Shown here: positions 25,978 to 35,078 of the stretch, one piece after another
Layout: each line of letters begins with the position of its first letter
How positions within the stretch are numbered: position 1 is the first letter of the stretch
Origin: Halomarina litorea
GTDB taxonomy: Archaea > Halobacteriota > Halobacteria > Halobacteriales > Haloarculaceae
NCBI RefSeq assembly: GCF_024227715.1
Contig: NZ_CP100448.1
Coordinates: 2,253,655-2,317,654 of the forward strand
Direction of reading: 5' to 3'
Length of the DNA: 64,000 nt
Made by a program: the position numbers and the translations under genes
The notes under the pieces: generated by a model
The model's database searches: none
Told to the model about the DNA's origin: nothing
The model's input: only the letters and a program-made list of their open reading frames with translations

Positions 25978-27570
25978 ATGACAGAGAAGGACACGGTCGC
26001 GCGTCGTACGTTCCTCCGACTGGCAGGGGCCACCGGGGCCGCAGGACTCGCCGGAGTCGCGGGGGCGACGCCGGGGCGCACCCCCGGCCCGAAGCCCGAC
26101 GAACTGCTCGTCGGCATCTCGAACGACGGGAAGAAAGTGGAGAAGCGCGCGGTGAAACTGAAGCGGAAACTGGAGAAGAAGTACGACGTCACGGTCGACC
26201 TCCGGCACCGCAACGACATCCTCCGGTACGTCGCAATCGACCTCTCGAACGGGTCGAAGAAGGCCAGACGGAAGGCTCGAAAGCGCATCGACAAGTTCGA
26301 CTTCGTCAAGTACCGCGAGCAGAACGCCACCTTCGAGACCCTCGTCGTCCCGAACGACTCGCGCTACGGCGACCAGTACGCAGACCAGCAGGTGAACGCG
26401 CCGACGGCGTGGGACACGACGTTCGGCGACGCCTCGGTCACCGTCGCCGTCGTCGACGCCGGGGTGAAGTACGACCACCCGGACCTCGACGGGAACGTCC
26501 GGTCGGCCCCCGGCTACGACTTCGTGGACGACGACGCGGACCCGTACCCCGACGTGCTGGCCGACGAGTACCACGGCACCCACGTCGCGGGCATCGCCGC
26601 CGCCGAGACGAACAACGGCGAGGGCGTCTCCGGCATCGGCAACTCCACGCTCCTCGCGGGCCGGGCGCTCTCCGAACAGGGCACCGGGTCCACGAGCGAC
26701 ATCGCCGACGCCATCCAGTGGGCGGCCGACGAGGGCGCGGACGTCATCAACCTCTCGCTGGGCGGTGGCGGCTACACGAACACGATGAAGAACGCCGTCT
26801 CCTACGCGACCAATCAGGGCGCACTCGTCGTCGCCGCCGCGGGCAACGACTACGGCCAGCCGGTCTCCTACCCCGCCGCCTACAGCGAGTGCCTCGCCGT
26901 CTCGGCGCTGGACCCGGACGAGAGCCTCGCCTCGTACTCCAACGTGGGTTCCGAAATCGAACTCGCCGCACCCGGCACGAACGTCCTCTCGACGTGGACC
27001 GACGACGGCTACGACAAGATATCGGGCACCTCGATGGCGACGCCCGTCGTCGCGGGCGTCGCGGGCCTCACCCTCGCGGCGTGGGACCTGACGAACGCGG
27101 AACTGCGCGACCACCTGAAGGCCACGGCGGTCGACGTCGGCCTCGCGAGCGACGAACAGGGGGGCGGCCGCGTCGACGCCGGCAACGCCGTCACCACGCA
27201 ACCCGGAAGCGGGTCGGGCGGTGGCGGCGGCGACGACGGCGGGAGCAGCGAGACCACCACCGGGTCCGTCGACGACTCGCTGTCGGGCTACTGGGACGAG
27301 GACTGCTGGACGTGGGCGTACACCTACGCCTCGCCGAGCAAGGTGGTCGTCGAACTCGACGGGCCGTCGAACGCCGACTTCGACCTCTACGCGAACGAGG
27401 GGACGGAGAGCTGTCCGAGCACGTCGAGCTACGACCACCGGTCGTGGACCACGAACAGTCAGGAGTCCATCACCGTCGACGACCCGGACACGTCGACGGC
27501 CCTCCACCTCCTCGTCGACTCCTACAGCGGGAGCGGGAGCTACACGCTGACGATAACCGAGTACCAGTAG
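25978..27570 (+). CDS. Halolysin-type secreted subtilisin-like serine protease
   Basis: A 530-residue preproprotein. It has a TAT signal (RRTFLRLAG, residues 9-17) and a prodomain to about residue 120 with the inhibitor-like LLVGISNDGKKVEKRAVKLK region. The S8 catalytic domain has Asp160 (VAVVDAGVKYDHPDL), His199 (HGTHVAGI), oxyanion Asn290 (AAAGN) and Ser352 (SGTSMATP). A Gly/Ser/Asp-rich linker (about residues 412-430) leads to a C-terminal pre-peptidase (PPC-like) beta domain. Halolysins are exported by TAT and mature outside the cell, where they degrade protein. Divergent from the NYN gene. Confidence 0.93.
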   Translation: MTEKDTVARRTFLRLAGATGAAGLAGVAGATPGRTPGPKPDELLVGISNDGKKVEKRAVKLKRKLEKKYDVTVDLRHRNDILRYVAIDLSNGSKKARRKARKRIDKFDFVKYREQNATFETLVVPNDSRYGDQYADQQVNAPTAWDTTFGDASVTVAVVDAGVKYDHPDLDGNVRSAPGYDFVDDDADPYPDVLADEYHGTHVAGIAAAETNNGEGVSGIGNSTLLAGRALSEQGTGSTSDIADAIQWAADEGADVINLSLGGGGYTNTMKNAVSYATNQGALVVAAAGNDYGQPVSYPAAYSECLAVSALDPDESLASYSNVGSEIELAAPGTNVLSTWTDDGYDKISGTSMATPVVAGVAGLTLAAWDLTNAELRDHLKATAVDVGLASDEQGGGRVDAGNAVTTQPGSGSGGGGGDDGGSSETTTGSVDDSLSGYWDEDCWTWAYTYASPSKVVVELDGPSNADFDLYANEGTESCPSTSSYDHRSWTTNSQESITVDDPDTSTALHLLVDSYSGSGSYTLTITEYQ

Positions 27571-27679
27571 GTTGACCGCGGCCCGACGGGCGGTCCCGTC
27601 CGAGCCGTCCCGGTTCGCCGGAATGGCCGCCCCGACAGGCAGCGACCACGCTTATCAGGACTCCCTCTGTGGAACCCGT

Positions 27680-29467
27680 ATGACCGGTATCGAGCCCCTT
27701 CTCGCCGACCTCGCGGTCCAGTCGGGCCAGCAGGGGGCCACCATCCAGGAGATCCTGCTCGACCTCCTGCCCATCGCGCTCATCGCGGCGGGCGTCGGCG
27801 TCTTCGTCGCCAAGGTCGGAAAGTTCCCCTACACCATCGCCCTGTTGCTCGCGGGTATCGGCGTCTCCATCATCCGCTTCGCGACGGGCCAGTTCGGTAT
27901 CGAGATAGCGCTCTCACACGACCTCATCCTGCTCGTCTTGCTCCCGCCGTTGCTGTTCGAGGGGGCGGCGACGACCGACCTCGAACGCCTCCGTCGGAAC
28001 CTCGCACCCATCCTCGCGCTGGCCGCCGTGGGGCTGGTGACCTCCGTGGCCGTCGTCGGGTTCGTCGGCAACTGGGCGTTCAGCCTGGTCGGGACTGACT
28101 TCACCATCCTGCTCGCCCTGCTGTTCGCGGCGATGGCGCTCCCGACCGACCCGGTGAGCGTCCTCGCGCTGTTCAAGGAACTCGGCGCGCCCGACCGACT
28201 CTCGGTGCTCGTCGAGGGCGAGAGCCTCGTCAACGACGGCGTCGGCGTCGTCATCTTCACGGCGTTCCTCGGGTTCGTCGCCAGCGAGACCGCCCCGAGC
28301 GAGCTGTTCTCGGCGTCGGGGCTCGGGTCGCTCGCCGTCGAGATACTGGTCGTAAGTGGGGGCGGCCTCCTCGTCGGCCTCGTGGCGGGGTACGCCGTCT
28401 ACAGCGTGATGATTAACCTCGACGAGCACATGACCGAGATCGTCCTCACGCTCATCCTCACCTACGGGAGCTTCCTCCTCGCCGAGCACTACCTGCACGT
28501 CTCGGGGGTCATCGCCACCGTCGTCGCCGGCCTGTTCATCGGCAACCGCGGCACCGAGTACGCGATGAGCCCCCAGACGAAGATATCGGTCTTCAACGCG
28601 CTGGAGACGATGGCGTTTCTCGTCAACACGTTCATCTTCCTGATGATCGGCGTCACGACGCCCATCGACCAGGTGGCCGACAACGCCGAACTCATCGTCG
28701 TCGCCATCGTCCTCGTCCTCCTCGCGCGCGCGGTGGCGGTCTACCCGATCACGGCCGTCGTCAACCGGTTCATCGACCCGGCCATCCCCCGCAAGTACCA
28801 GCACGTCATGTGGTGGGGCGGTCTCCACGGGTCGATTCCGATCGCGCTGGTGCTCGGCCTGCCGCCGACGCTCGAATCGGGCGCCGCCTTCCCCCTCCGC
28901 GAGGAACTGCGCGCGATGGTGTTCGGCGTCGCCGCCTTCTCGCTGGTCGTTCAGGGGCTGACGATGTCGAATCTGATGGACCGCCTGGACATCGTCACGC
29001 GCAGCGACGCCGAGGAACTGTACGAACTGCTCATCGGGCGTCGCCGGGCAGTCGAGGAGGCACTCGACGCCGCCGAACGCCTCAAGCGCCGCGGCGACCT
29101 GCCCCGCGAGGTGTACGAGGACTTCACCGGCGAGTACGAACGCGAGCAGGAGGACCTGCAGGAGGCCATCGCCGCCCTGCTCTCTTCGAACCCCGAACTC
29201 CGTCGCGAGCGACTGCTCGTCGGGGAGCGACAGGTCCTCCAGCAGGAGAAGAGCGCGCTCATGGACGCGATACGGGCCGGCGTCATCACCGACGACGTCG
29301 GCGACCGACTGCTCAACGAGGTGAACCTCAAACTCGAACAGGTCCGGAACGGCGAGACGACGGTCGAACGCGACGAGGAGGGGTACGCCGAGTTCTGGCG
29401 CTCGCAGGCCCAGGAGTTCGGCCTCGACGTGGAAGCGGAGGGCGACCGACGGGCCATGATGGACTAG
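27680..29467 (+). CDS. Na+/H+ antiporter, NhaP/CPA1 type
   Basis: A 595-residue cation/proton antiporter of the CPA1 family. About twelve membrane helices lie in residues 25-435, with the family motif ALPTDPVSVLALFKELGAP and EGESLVNDGVGVVIF (acidic ND site), then a cytoplasmic C-terminal region with a coiled coil (EVYEDFTGEYEREQEDLQEA). It would expel Na+ in exchange for H+, needed in salty surroundings. The start MTGIEPLLAD follows a CTTATC box by 27 bases; 36 codons upstream are open but look non-coding. Separate from the halolysin gene. Confidence 0.92.
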   Translation: MTGIEPLLADLAVQSGQQGATIQEILLDLLPIALIAAGVGVFVAKVGKFPYTIALLLAGIGVSIIRFATGQFGIEIALSHDLILLVLLPPLLFEGAATTDLERLRRNLAPILALAAVGLVTSVAVVGFVGNWAFSLVGTDFTILLALLFAAMALPTDPVSVLALFKELGAPDRLSVLVEGESLVNDGVGVVIFTAFLGFVASETAPSELFSASGLGSLAVEILVVSGGGLLVGLVAGYAVYSVMINLDEHMTEIVLTLILTYGSFLLAEHYLHVSGVIATVVAGLFIGNRGTEYAMSPQTKISVFNALETMAFLVNTFIFLMIGVTTPIDQVADNAELIVVAIVLVLLARAVAVYPITAVVNRFIDPAIPRKYQHVMWWGGLHGSIPIALVLGLPPTLESGAAFPLREELRAMVFGVAAFSLVVQGLTMSNLMDRLDIVTRSDAEELYELLIGRRRAVEEALDAAERLKRRGDLPREVYEDFTGEYEREQEDLQEAIAALLSSNPELRRERLLVGERQVLQQEKSALMDAIRAGVITDDVGDRLLNEVNLKLEQVRNGETTVERDEEGYAEFWRSQAQEFGLDVEAEGDRRAMMD

Positions 29468-29523
29468 CGGTACTTGCCGCTGCCACCACCAGCCATATTG
29501 GGTCGGGTCGAGTACGACGCGAT

Positions 29524-29754
29524 ATGTCCGACGACGACGAACACGGACGGGACGTCGAACTCGCAAAGGAGAAAGACGAGGAGGAGGCCGAGGACATCGA
29601 CGAGGCCGAGGAACTCCAGAACGAGGGCGCCCGCGAGGCCCGCGAGGAGGCCGCCGAGGACGAGGCCGAGCGCAAGTCCGAGATGCGCGAGGAGGAGGCG
29701 GCGGAACAGGAGAACATCGACAACCACCGCGACGACGAACCGTTCCAGAGCTAG
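29524..29754 (+). CDS. Small highly charged coiled-coil protein
   Basis: A 76-residue protein, MSDDDEHGRDVELAKEKDEE then runs of EEAEDIDEAEELQ, RKSEMREEEAAEQE. Almost all residues are E, D, A, R or K; it has no cysteine or hydrophobic segment. The heptad-like pattern suggests a long helix or coiled coil. An ATATT box sits 27 bases before the ATG. Compositional bias makes homology uncertain; no function is assigned. Confidence 0.6.
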   Translation: MSDDDEHGRDVELAKEKDEEEAEDIDEAEELQNEGAREAREEAAEDEAERKSEMREEEAAEQENIDNHRDDEPFQS

Positions 29755-30118
29755 AGCGAAACCGCCCGCGGGCCGTCCGGAGCGTAGCAGGCCGTCCGAG
29801 AGGCCTGCGCCCCACTTCTGTCGAGAGACGCGGGACGGCGAGTCCCCGATAGGCCCCGACGTCGAGGACACCGTACACGGAACGTCGAGTGCGGCCCGAG
29901 GAGACGGCTACCGGGCTGCGCTCGTCGCGAACAGCCGCCCCCGCTCGTGAGGAACTGACGCGACCGACGGTCGGCCGTCTGGAGCCGCTCGCCCTCCCGA
30001 CCACTGTTCCCCACGAAGAGGCGCTGAACCGCCCGAAGAGTCGGTGCGTTCGCGTTTCGGAGTGGCGTTGCGAACGCAGGCTCAGGCGTCAGGTGTGCGC
30101 CCCCCTTCGACTCCGGTA
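29755..30118. other. Intergenic region
   Basis: 364 bases between the charged small protein and the trehalose-6-phosphate synthase. No ORF with protein-like character is seen on either strand. The trehalose gene's promoter is probably in the right part, but no convincing TATA box was identified. Confidence 0.4.
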
Positions 30119-31618
30119 ATGCGAGGACCCGAGGTCGGGGGACGGGAGGCTGAGGCGGCCCGCCCGCCGACGCTCGACGGCCTGACCGTCGTCTCGAACC
30201 GGCAGCCGTACCGACACGACTACGAGGACGGGGAGGGGGAGCGCGACCGCGTCGTCGTCGACCGGCCAGCGGGCGGGCTGACCGCCGGTCTCGATCCCGT
30301 GATGCGGCACGCCGGCGGGACGTGGGTCGCCTGGGGCGACGGCGACGCCGATCGCGAGGTGGTCGACGACGGGGACCGCGTCGGCGTCCCGCCGGAGGAC
30401 CCCGCCTACACGCTCCGGCGACTCTGGCTGACCGACGACGAGGTGGCCGGGTACTACCGCGGCTACGCCAACCAGGCGCTCTGGCCGCTCTGTCACGCCG
30501 CGACGGGGAAGATGACGTTCGACGCCGCCGACTGGCGGGACTACCGGGCGGTCAACCGGACCTTCGCGGACGCCGTCGTCGAGGAGTCCGGGAGCGACCC
30601 GCGCGTGTGGTTTCAGGACTACCACTTCGCGCTCGCGCCCCGGATGGTCCGCGAGCGGCGACCGGACGCCTCCCTCATGCAGTTCTGGCACATCCCGTGG
30701 CCCGCCCCGGACGTGTTCCGTACCTGCCCGCAGCGCCGCGACGTCCTCGCCGGCCTGCTGGCGAACGACCTCCTCGGCTTCCATACCGAGCGCTACCGCG
30801 ACAACTTCCTCGACTGCGTGGACGCGGAACTCGACGACGCCGTCGTCGCCCGCGGGCGCAACCGCGTCCGGTACGACGGCCACGTCACCACCGTCGGCGC
30901 GTTCCCGATGGGCGTCGACGCGGAGGACATCGAACGCCGGGCCGCGGCCGCGACCGGCGAGTTCTGGGAGCGCTTCCGGCGCGAGCACGGCATCGCGCCG
31001 GAGACGACGGTTGCACTCGGCGTGGACCGCCTCGACTACACGAAGGGCATCCCCCGGCGGCTGGCGGGGCTGGAGAAGCTCTGGGAACTGCGCCCGGAGT
31101 GGCGTGGCGAGGTGACCTACGTTCAGAAGGGCTCTGAGAGCCGGTCGTCCATCCCGGCGTACGCCCGCCACCAGGAGGAAGTGTTCGACGCCATCGACCG
31201 CGTCAACGACCGCTTCGGCACCGACGAGTGGACGCCGGTCGTCTACACCGACGAACTGTACTCGGAGGACGAACTCGCCGCGCTCTACCGCCACAGCGAC
31301 GTCGGCCTCGTCACGCCCGTCCGCGACGGGATGAACCTCGTCGCCAAGGAGTACGTCGCCGCTCAGGTGGACGACGACGGCGTCCTCGTCCTCTCGGACC
31401 TCGCGGGCGCGACGGAGGGGTTCGCGGACCGGGGCGTCCTCACCACCACGCCCTTCGACCCCGAGTCGCTGGCGGCGAGCCTCGAGACGGCGCTGACGAT
31501 GCCCGCCGACGAGCGCCGCAGGCGGATGCGCTCGCTGCGCCGCCAGGTGCGCGAACACGACATCTACGACTGGATGGAGTCGTTCCTCGGGGCAGCGGAA
31601 TGTGCGTCCACTTCCTGA
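30119..31618 (+). CDS. Trehalose-6-phosphate synthase (OtsA-like, GT20)
   Basis: A 499-residue glycosyltransferase joining UDP-glucose (or another NDP-glucose) and glucose-6-phosphate. Family blocks are VVSNRQP near residue 22, PAGGLTAGLDPVM, WFQDYHFALAPRMVR, FWHIPWPAPDVFR, ALGVDRLDYTKGIPRRL and TPVRDGMNLVAKEYVAAQ, all of OtsA. Trehalose is a compatible solute, so this gene points to osmotic or stress use. No phosphatase (OtsB) is adjacent. The ATG at 30119 is chosen; the frame is open 25 codons upstream. Confidence 0.92.
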   Translation: MRGPEVGGREAEAARPPTLDGLTVVSNRQPYRHDYEDGEGERDRVVVDRPAGGLTAGLDPVMRHAGGTWVAWGDGDADREVVDDGDRVGVPPEDPAYTLRRLWLTDDEVAGYYRGYANQALWPLCHAATGKMTFDAADWRDYRAVNRTFADAVVEESGSDPRVWFQDYHFALAPRMVRERRPDASLMQFWHIPWPAPDVFRTCPQRRDVLAGLLANDLLGFHTERYRDNFLDCVDAELDDAVVARGRNRVRYDGHVTTVGAFPMGVDAEDIERRAAAATGEFWERFRREHGIAPETTVALGVDRLDYTKGIPRRLAGLEKLWELRPEWRGEVTYVQKGSESRSSIPAYARHQEEVFDAIDRVNDRFGTDEWTPVVYTDELYSEDELAALYRHSDVGLVTPVRDGMNLVAKEYVAAQVDDDGVLVLSDLAGATEGFADRGVLTTTPFDPESLAASLETALTMPADERRRRMRSLRRQVREHDIYDWMESFLGAAECASTS

Positions 31619-31702
31619 GCCGACCCCCGCCCCTGCTCGAACGCCGTCCGTGATACAGGTGGCCGACCGGCCCCCCCGGCCTGAGCCACGCCGAGTCTGC
31701 TA

Positions 31703-32368
31703 ATGCGGTGTGGAGAAGCTCCACGGGTGACCGAGATTCACCCACTCGAAGTCGACGACCGCGACCGACCCGTCGAACAGGTCCCCCCGGAGGACGTCCT
31801 GCGCGAGTGGGTGCGACACGAGCAGTCGGTAGAGGATATCGACGAGGTGGACCTGGACGACCGGTCGGTCGAGGAACTGGCCGAACTGCTCGAGGACCCA
31901 CAGCGACTCGCCGAGTCGGTGTTCCTCGAACGGGACCTCGCGTGGTACCGACTCACGCTCACCGAGGCGGAACTCCGAGGACTGGTGGTCGTCGAGGGCC
32001 CGGACGGGGAGGGGTGGCGCGGCGTCGCAGGCGACAACGACGTCAGGAGCGTCGCCGAACGTATCGCGAGCGCCGACGACGTCGAGTCGCTGAACGAGGA
32101 CGTCCCGAAGGGCGTCACCGACGTCCGCGAACTGGCCGATGGACACGATTTCGGTGACGAGACGGGTGCGTTCGTCGTCGTTCAGGAGTCAACTGACGAC
32201 CCCGCCTACCTCGCGGACAGGAACCATCGGGCGGTAGCGGTCGCCTGTCACTCTCTTCTGGGAGGCGGGTACGAGGCACAGAGCGCGCACGTCGGCGTCT
32301 CCCCGGGAGAGGAGTCGACGTCCCTCGTCGGAGACGATAGGGCCGAGGACCACCCCGCCGACTGGTGA
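31703..32368 (+). CDS. Acidic protein of unknown function
   Basis: A 221-residue acidic protein of which I recognise no family. Notable parts are an N-terminal charged region rich in VDD and EEL, a central strand region GLVVVEGPDGEGWRGVAGDN, and the conserved-looking ADRNHRAVAVACHSLLGGGY near residue 183. The ATG at 31703 is followed by a 6-bp hairpin (31710-31724). A GTG at 31727 (VTEIHPLEVDD) two bases past the hairpin is an alternative start and would have a TAAT-containing box at the right spacing. Stands alone. Confidence 0.6.
   Translation: MRCGEAPRVTEIHPLEVDDRDRPVEQVPPEDVLREWVRHEQSVEDIDEVDLDDRSVEELAELLEDPQRLAESVFLERDLAWYRLTLTEAELRGLVVVEGPDGEGWRGVAGDNDVRSVAERIASADDVESLNEDVPKGVTDVRELADGHDFGDETGAFVVVQESTDDPAYLADRNHRAVAVACHSLLGGGYEAQSAHVGVSPGEESTSLVGDDRAEDHPADW
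31710..31724. other. Short hairpin at the 5' end of an ORF
   Basis: GTGGAG, loop AAG, CTCCAC. It lies between the two possible start codons of the gene above, two bases before the GTG. It could influence translation or be chance. Confidence 0.35.
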
Positions 32369-32518
32369 ATCGAGGAGAGCGGTCGGACCCCGACTCGGTT
32401 CCGCCACCCGCGTCGGGGCACTCCTGATTCTGTATTGCGCCATTCGGTTTATCACCTCGCGCAACCCCCGCACGCGCGAATACCCAATTATTACGTCGTT
32501 CCACCCGAGGGGACGGGT

Positions 32519-33616
32519 ATGGCCCTTCGGAAGCCGCCGTTGCGTGGGACGCACGCGGACCGCGGCGCGAAGTTCACGGAGTTCGGTGGCTGGGACATGC
32601 CGGTGGAGTTCGACTCCATCCGGACCGAGCACGTCGCCGTCCGCGAGGCCGCGGGCATCTTCGACGTCTCGCACATGGGCGAAATCGTCGTCTCCGGCCC
32701 CGACGCGACGCGCCTGATGCAGCGACTCACCACCAACGACGTGACGTGCCTCGCGCCGGGCGACGGACAGTACTCGGCTATCACCAACGAGCGAGGCGTC
32801 GTCCTCGACGACACCGTCGTCTACAGTCTCCCGGCGGACCGGCAACCGGAGGCCGACGACGAGACCGCCTACCTGTTCGTCCCGAACGCGGGCCACGACA
32901 CGGAGATGCACGAGCGCTGGACGACCCACCGCGACGAGTGGGGCCTCGACTGTACCGTCGAGAACGCCACCGAGGACTACGCGATGTTCGCCCTGCAGGG
33001 GCCGGACGCGGAGGACCTCCTCGCGCGCGCGGCGGGCGAAGAGGTCCGCGACGTCGCCCGGTTCGACGTGGCCGAGGCCACCGTCGAGGGGGTCGACCTG
33101 CTCGCCGCCCGCACGGGTTACACCGGCGAGGACGGCTTCGAACTCCTCCTGCCGTGGGACGATGCGGAGACGGTCTGGGACGCGTTCGACTGCCAGCCCT
33201 GTGGGCTGGGCGCGCGCGACACCCTCCGCATCGAGCAGGGGTTCCTCCTCTCGGGACAGGACTTCGACCCCGACGACGAACCCCGGACCCCCTTCGAGGC
33301 CGGCATCGGCTTCGTCGTGAAACTGGACACCGAGTTCGTGGGCCGCGACGCACTCACGGACGCGCGGGACCCCGACGAGCGGTTCGTCGGGTTCGAACTC
33401 ACCGAGCGCGGCGTCCCGCGCCACGGTTACGACATCACGAACGACGAGGGGATGGTCATCGGGGGGGTCACCAGCGGCACGATGAGCCCCACCCTCGACA
33501 AGCCGGTGGGTCTAGGGTACGTCCCCCGCGAGTACACGGACCCGGGGACGGCGATACGCGTCGTCGTCCGCGGCCGGCAGAAGAGCGCCCGAATCACCGA
33601 GACACCGTTCAAATGA
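32519..33616 (+). CDS. gcvT: Glycine cleavage system T protein (aminomethyltransferase)
   Basis: A 365-residue folate/H4-pterin-dependent aminomethyltransferase. It takes the methylene group from aminomethyl-lipoyl-GcvH to tetrahydrofolate and releases ammonia. Typical blocks are [52 protein letters not shown] and [15 protein letters not shown]. The start [10 protein letters not shown] is preceded by an AATTATTA box 27 bases upstream, fitting a leaderless transcript. Its TGA overlaps the gcvH ATG (ATGA), so the two are translationally coupled. Partner of GcvPA/GcvPB encoded 14 kb away on the other strand. Confidence 0.93.
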   Translation: MALRKPPLRGTHADRGAKFTEFGGWDMPVEFDSIRTEHVAVREAAGIFDVSHMGEIVVSGPDATRLMQRLTTNDVTCLAPGDGQYSAITNERGVVLDDTVVYSLPADRQPEADDETAYLFVPNAGHDTEMHERWTTHRDEWGLDCTVENATEDYAMFALQGPDAEDLLARAAGEEVRDVARFDVAEATVEGVDLLAARTGYTGEDGFELLLPWDDAETVWDAFDCQPCGLGARDTLRIEQGFLLSGQDFDPDDEPRTPFEAGIGFVVKLDTEFVGRDALTDARDPDERFVGFELTERGVPRHGYDITNDEGMVIGGVTSGTMSPTLDKPVGLGYVPREYTDPGTAIRVVVRGRQKSARITETPFK

Positions 33617-33996
33617 GCTTCGAGATACCCGACGACCTGTACTACCTGGAAACGCACGAGTGGGTCCGTCACGACGACGGGACCGCCCGAATCGGCATCA
33701 GCGACTTCGCACAGGACGAACTGGGCGACGTGGTGTTCGTCGAACTCCCCGACGAGGGCGAGGCCCTCGACCGGGAGGGGCAGTTCGGCGTCATCGAGTC
33801 CATCAAGGCCGTCTCCGACCTCTACTCCCCGGTGTCGGGGACCGTCACGACCGTCAACGAGGCGCTGTTCGACGAACCCGAACTCGTCAACGACGACCCC
33901 TACGGCGACGGCTGGATGCTGGAACTGGAGGACGTGAGCGAGGCCGACCTCGAATCGCTCCTCTCGCCCGACGAGTACCGCGACCAGATCGAGTAG
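33613..33996 (+). CDS. gcvH: Glycine cleavage system H protein
   Basis: The 127-residue lipoyl carrier that shuttles the aminomethyl group between the P and T proteins. The lipoyl lysine is K65 in [16 protein letters not shown]-terminal [20 protein letters not shown] is typical. It overlaps gcvT by four bases. A T-run (34010-34014) follows the stop by about 14 bases and may end the transcript. Confidence 0.94.
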   Translation: MSFEIPDDLYYLETHEWVRHDDGTARIGISDFAQDELGDVVFVELPDEGEALDREGQFGVIESIKAVSDLYSPVSGTVTTVNEALFDEPELVNDDPYGDGWMLELEDVSEADLESLLSPDEYRDQIE

Positions 33997-34008
33997 GCCG
34001 AACCCGTC

Positions 34009-34016
34009 GTTTTTCG
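34009..34016 (+). terminator. T-rich terminator of gcvT-gcvH
   Basis: CGTTTTTC shortly after the gcvH stop. Archaeal termination often uses U-runs without a hairpin. Position in the gap after the last gene of the unit supports this. Confidence 0.4.
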
Positions 34017-34445
34017 AACTCCTCACCCCGCCAGCGACGCGTCTGGGCGACCAGGCCGACGTGTAATAAACTGCTTATCGCGATATCGAATCCACGACTT
34101 CTGAAGATGGCGATGTAGCGAATAATTGCTTGGATTGGCGTGTTGTGCCCTCACGTCAGAACTACTGAACTGACGACTGCGAAGACACTGACACACAATC
34201 GACTATTCGGGGGACACAATCACGCCGAACGAACTGACGCGCGACATGGTCACTCAGCCACCTACAACGACATGCGAGTGCTCTCACTCGATATAATGGG
34301 GTCAGACAAGCCGAACATCGGCGAGTCGCTCGTTCGCCTCGCGCTTCAACAACTCGGTGGTCGGTCGCTCAGGCCGCCCGTACCGAGTGATTGCGGTGAC
34401 GGGTGAGAGAGACTAGCAAACCGAGGGTGCATGAATTGCCGCTTT

Positions 34446-34470
34446 TGTTAGACAGAGAGCGTGTGTATCA
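34446..34470 (+). repeat. 27-bp repeat family, copy 1 (AGAGCGTG subtype)
   Basis: TGTTAGACAGAGAGCGTG and then TGTATCA (25 bases, two fewer than the other copies). It lies 17 bases beyond the 3' end of the first lipoprotein gene and points towards it. Forms an inverted pair with copy 2. Confidence 0.7.
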
Positions 34471-34487
34471 CGACCACTCGTCTCGGC

Positions 34488-34952
34488 TCAGCCAGAAGTA
34501 GTGGTCGGCGTGACGGCCCGACAGTCTTCCACGTCGCCCATCAGCCAGAGCACTTCGATTTCGTTGCTCTGGTCGGGGTATCCGACACGGACGGAGGCTT
34601 TGACGAGGCCCGACTGGTACCGTCCGTCGTCGAGAGCTGTCTCGACCCACCCATCAGACGACTCATGGCGTGCCCGTACGACGTACGGTCCGGTCGTGTC
34701 GCGCCAGACACAGGGGAGTCCCCCACCGTCGACGACACTCTCGCCAATGGCTTCGGTCTCCAGCGTTCGGTCGAGCACCGTCTCGCCGTCAGCATCGACC
34801 TGCACGGTGATGATGTGTGGCTCATCGTCCCAGTTCCCGACTTCAAGTCCACCGAGGCCGACGTGCTGCTCGCCGCCGAACAGTCCCGAGACGGTCGAAC
34901 AGCCAGCAGTCGCAGTCGTACCGAGCACTGCGAGGAGGGCACGGCGCTTCAT
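34488..34952 (-). CDS. Lipoprotein, paralogue 1
   Basis: A 154-residue exported lipoprotein: MKRRALLAVLGTTATAGCST has the positively charged N-region, hydrophobic core and lipobox (TAGC, Cys18). The beta-rich remainder contains VGNWDDEPHIITVQV and, at residues 88-102, GPYVVRARHESSDGW. The same 15 residues appear in the paralogue at 36249. Short conserved GG and Cys (CVWRD, VEDCRA) positions also match, perhaps a disulfide. The role is unknown; the N-terminal third resembles other haloarchaeal surface lipoproteins. It sits in an inverted-repeat-bounded unit (34446-35031). Confidence 0.72.
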   Translation of the reverse strand: MKRRALLAVLGTTATAGCSTVSGLFGGEQHVGLGGLEVGNWDDEPHIITVQVDADGETVLDRTLETEAIGESVVDGGGLPCVWRDTTGPYVVRARHESSDGWVETALDDGRYQSGLVKASVRVGYPDQSNEIEVLWLMGDVEDCRAVTPTTTSG

Positions 34953-35004
34953 ACAGGGAGTTGTTCACACGTGACAAGTACCTTCTGCTGGCTCCAACCT
35001 ACAG

Positions 35005-35031
35005 TGATACACTCGCGGCACACGTCTAACA
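35005..35031 (-). repeat. 27-bp repeat family, copy 2 (GCCGCGAG subtype)
   Basis: On the minus strand TGTTAGACGTGTGCCGCGAG followed by TGTATCA. It lies 52 bases upstream of the first lipoprotein start. Its outward extension (to about 35069) continues to match copy 3's extension with gaps. Confidence 0.75.
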
Positions 35032-35078
35032 GCTGAATCACGACGAACCGGTATGAAAGAAAGTGGCTGTCATCCCGC

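Larger units (their letters stand above)
33997..34487. other. Left boundary of the accessory island
   Basis: 491 bases with lower G+C than the left flank. An 88-residue frame (34140-34406) with the stretch SDKPNIGESLVRLALQQL is open, but its codon use and composition do not look like a functional gene; it may be the remnant of one. The right end holds repeat copy 1 (34446-34470). Confidence 0.4.

Noticed and set aside
34140-34406. 88-codon plus-strand frame with SDKPNIGESLVRLALQQL
   Set aside because: No start context, mixed composition and no recognised domain. Best treated as an unexplained remnant.
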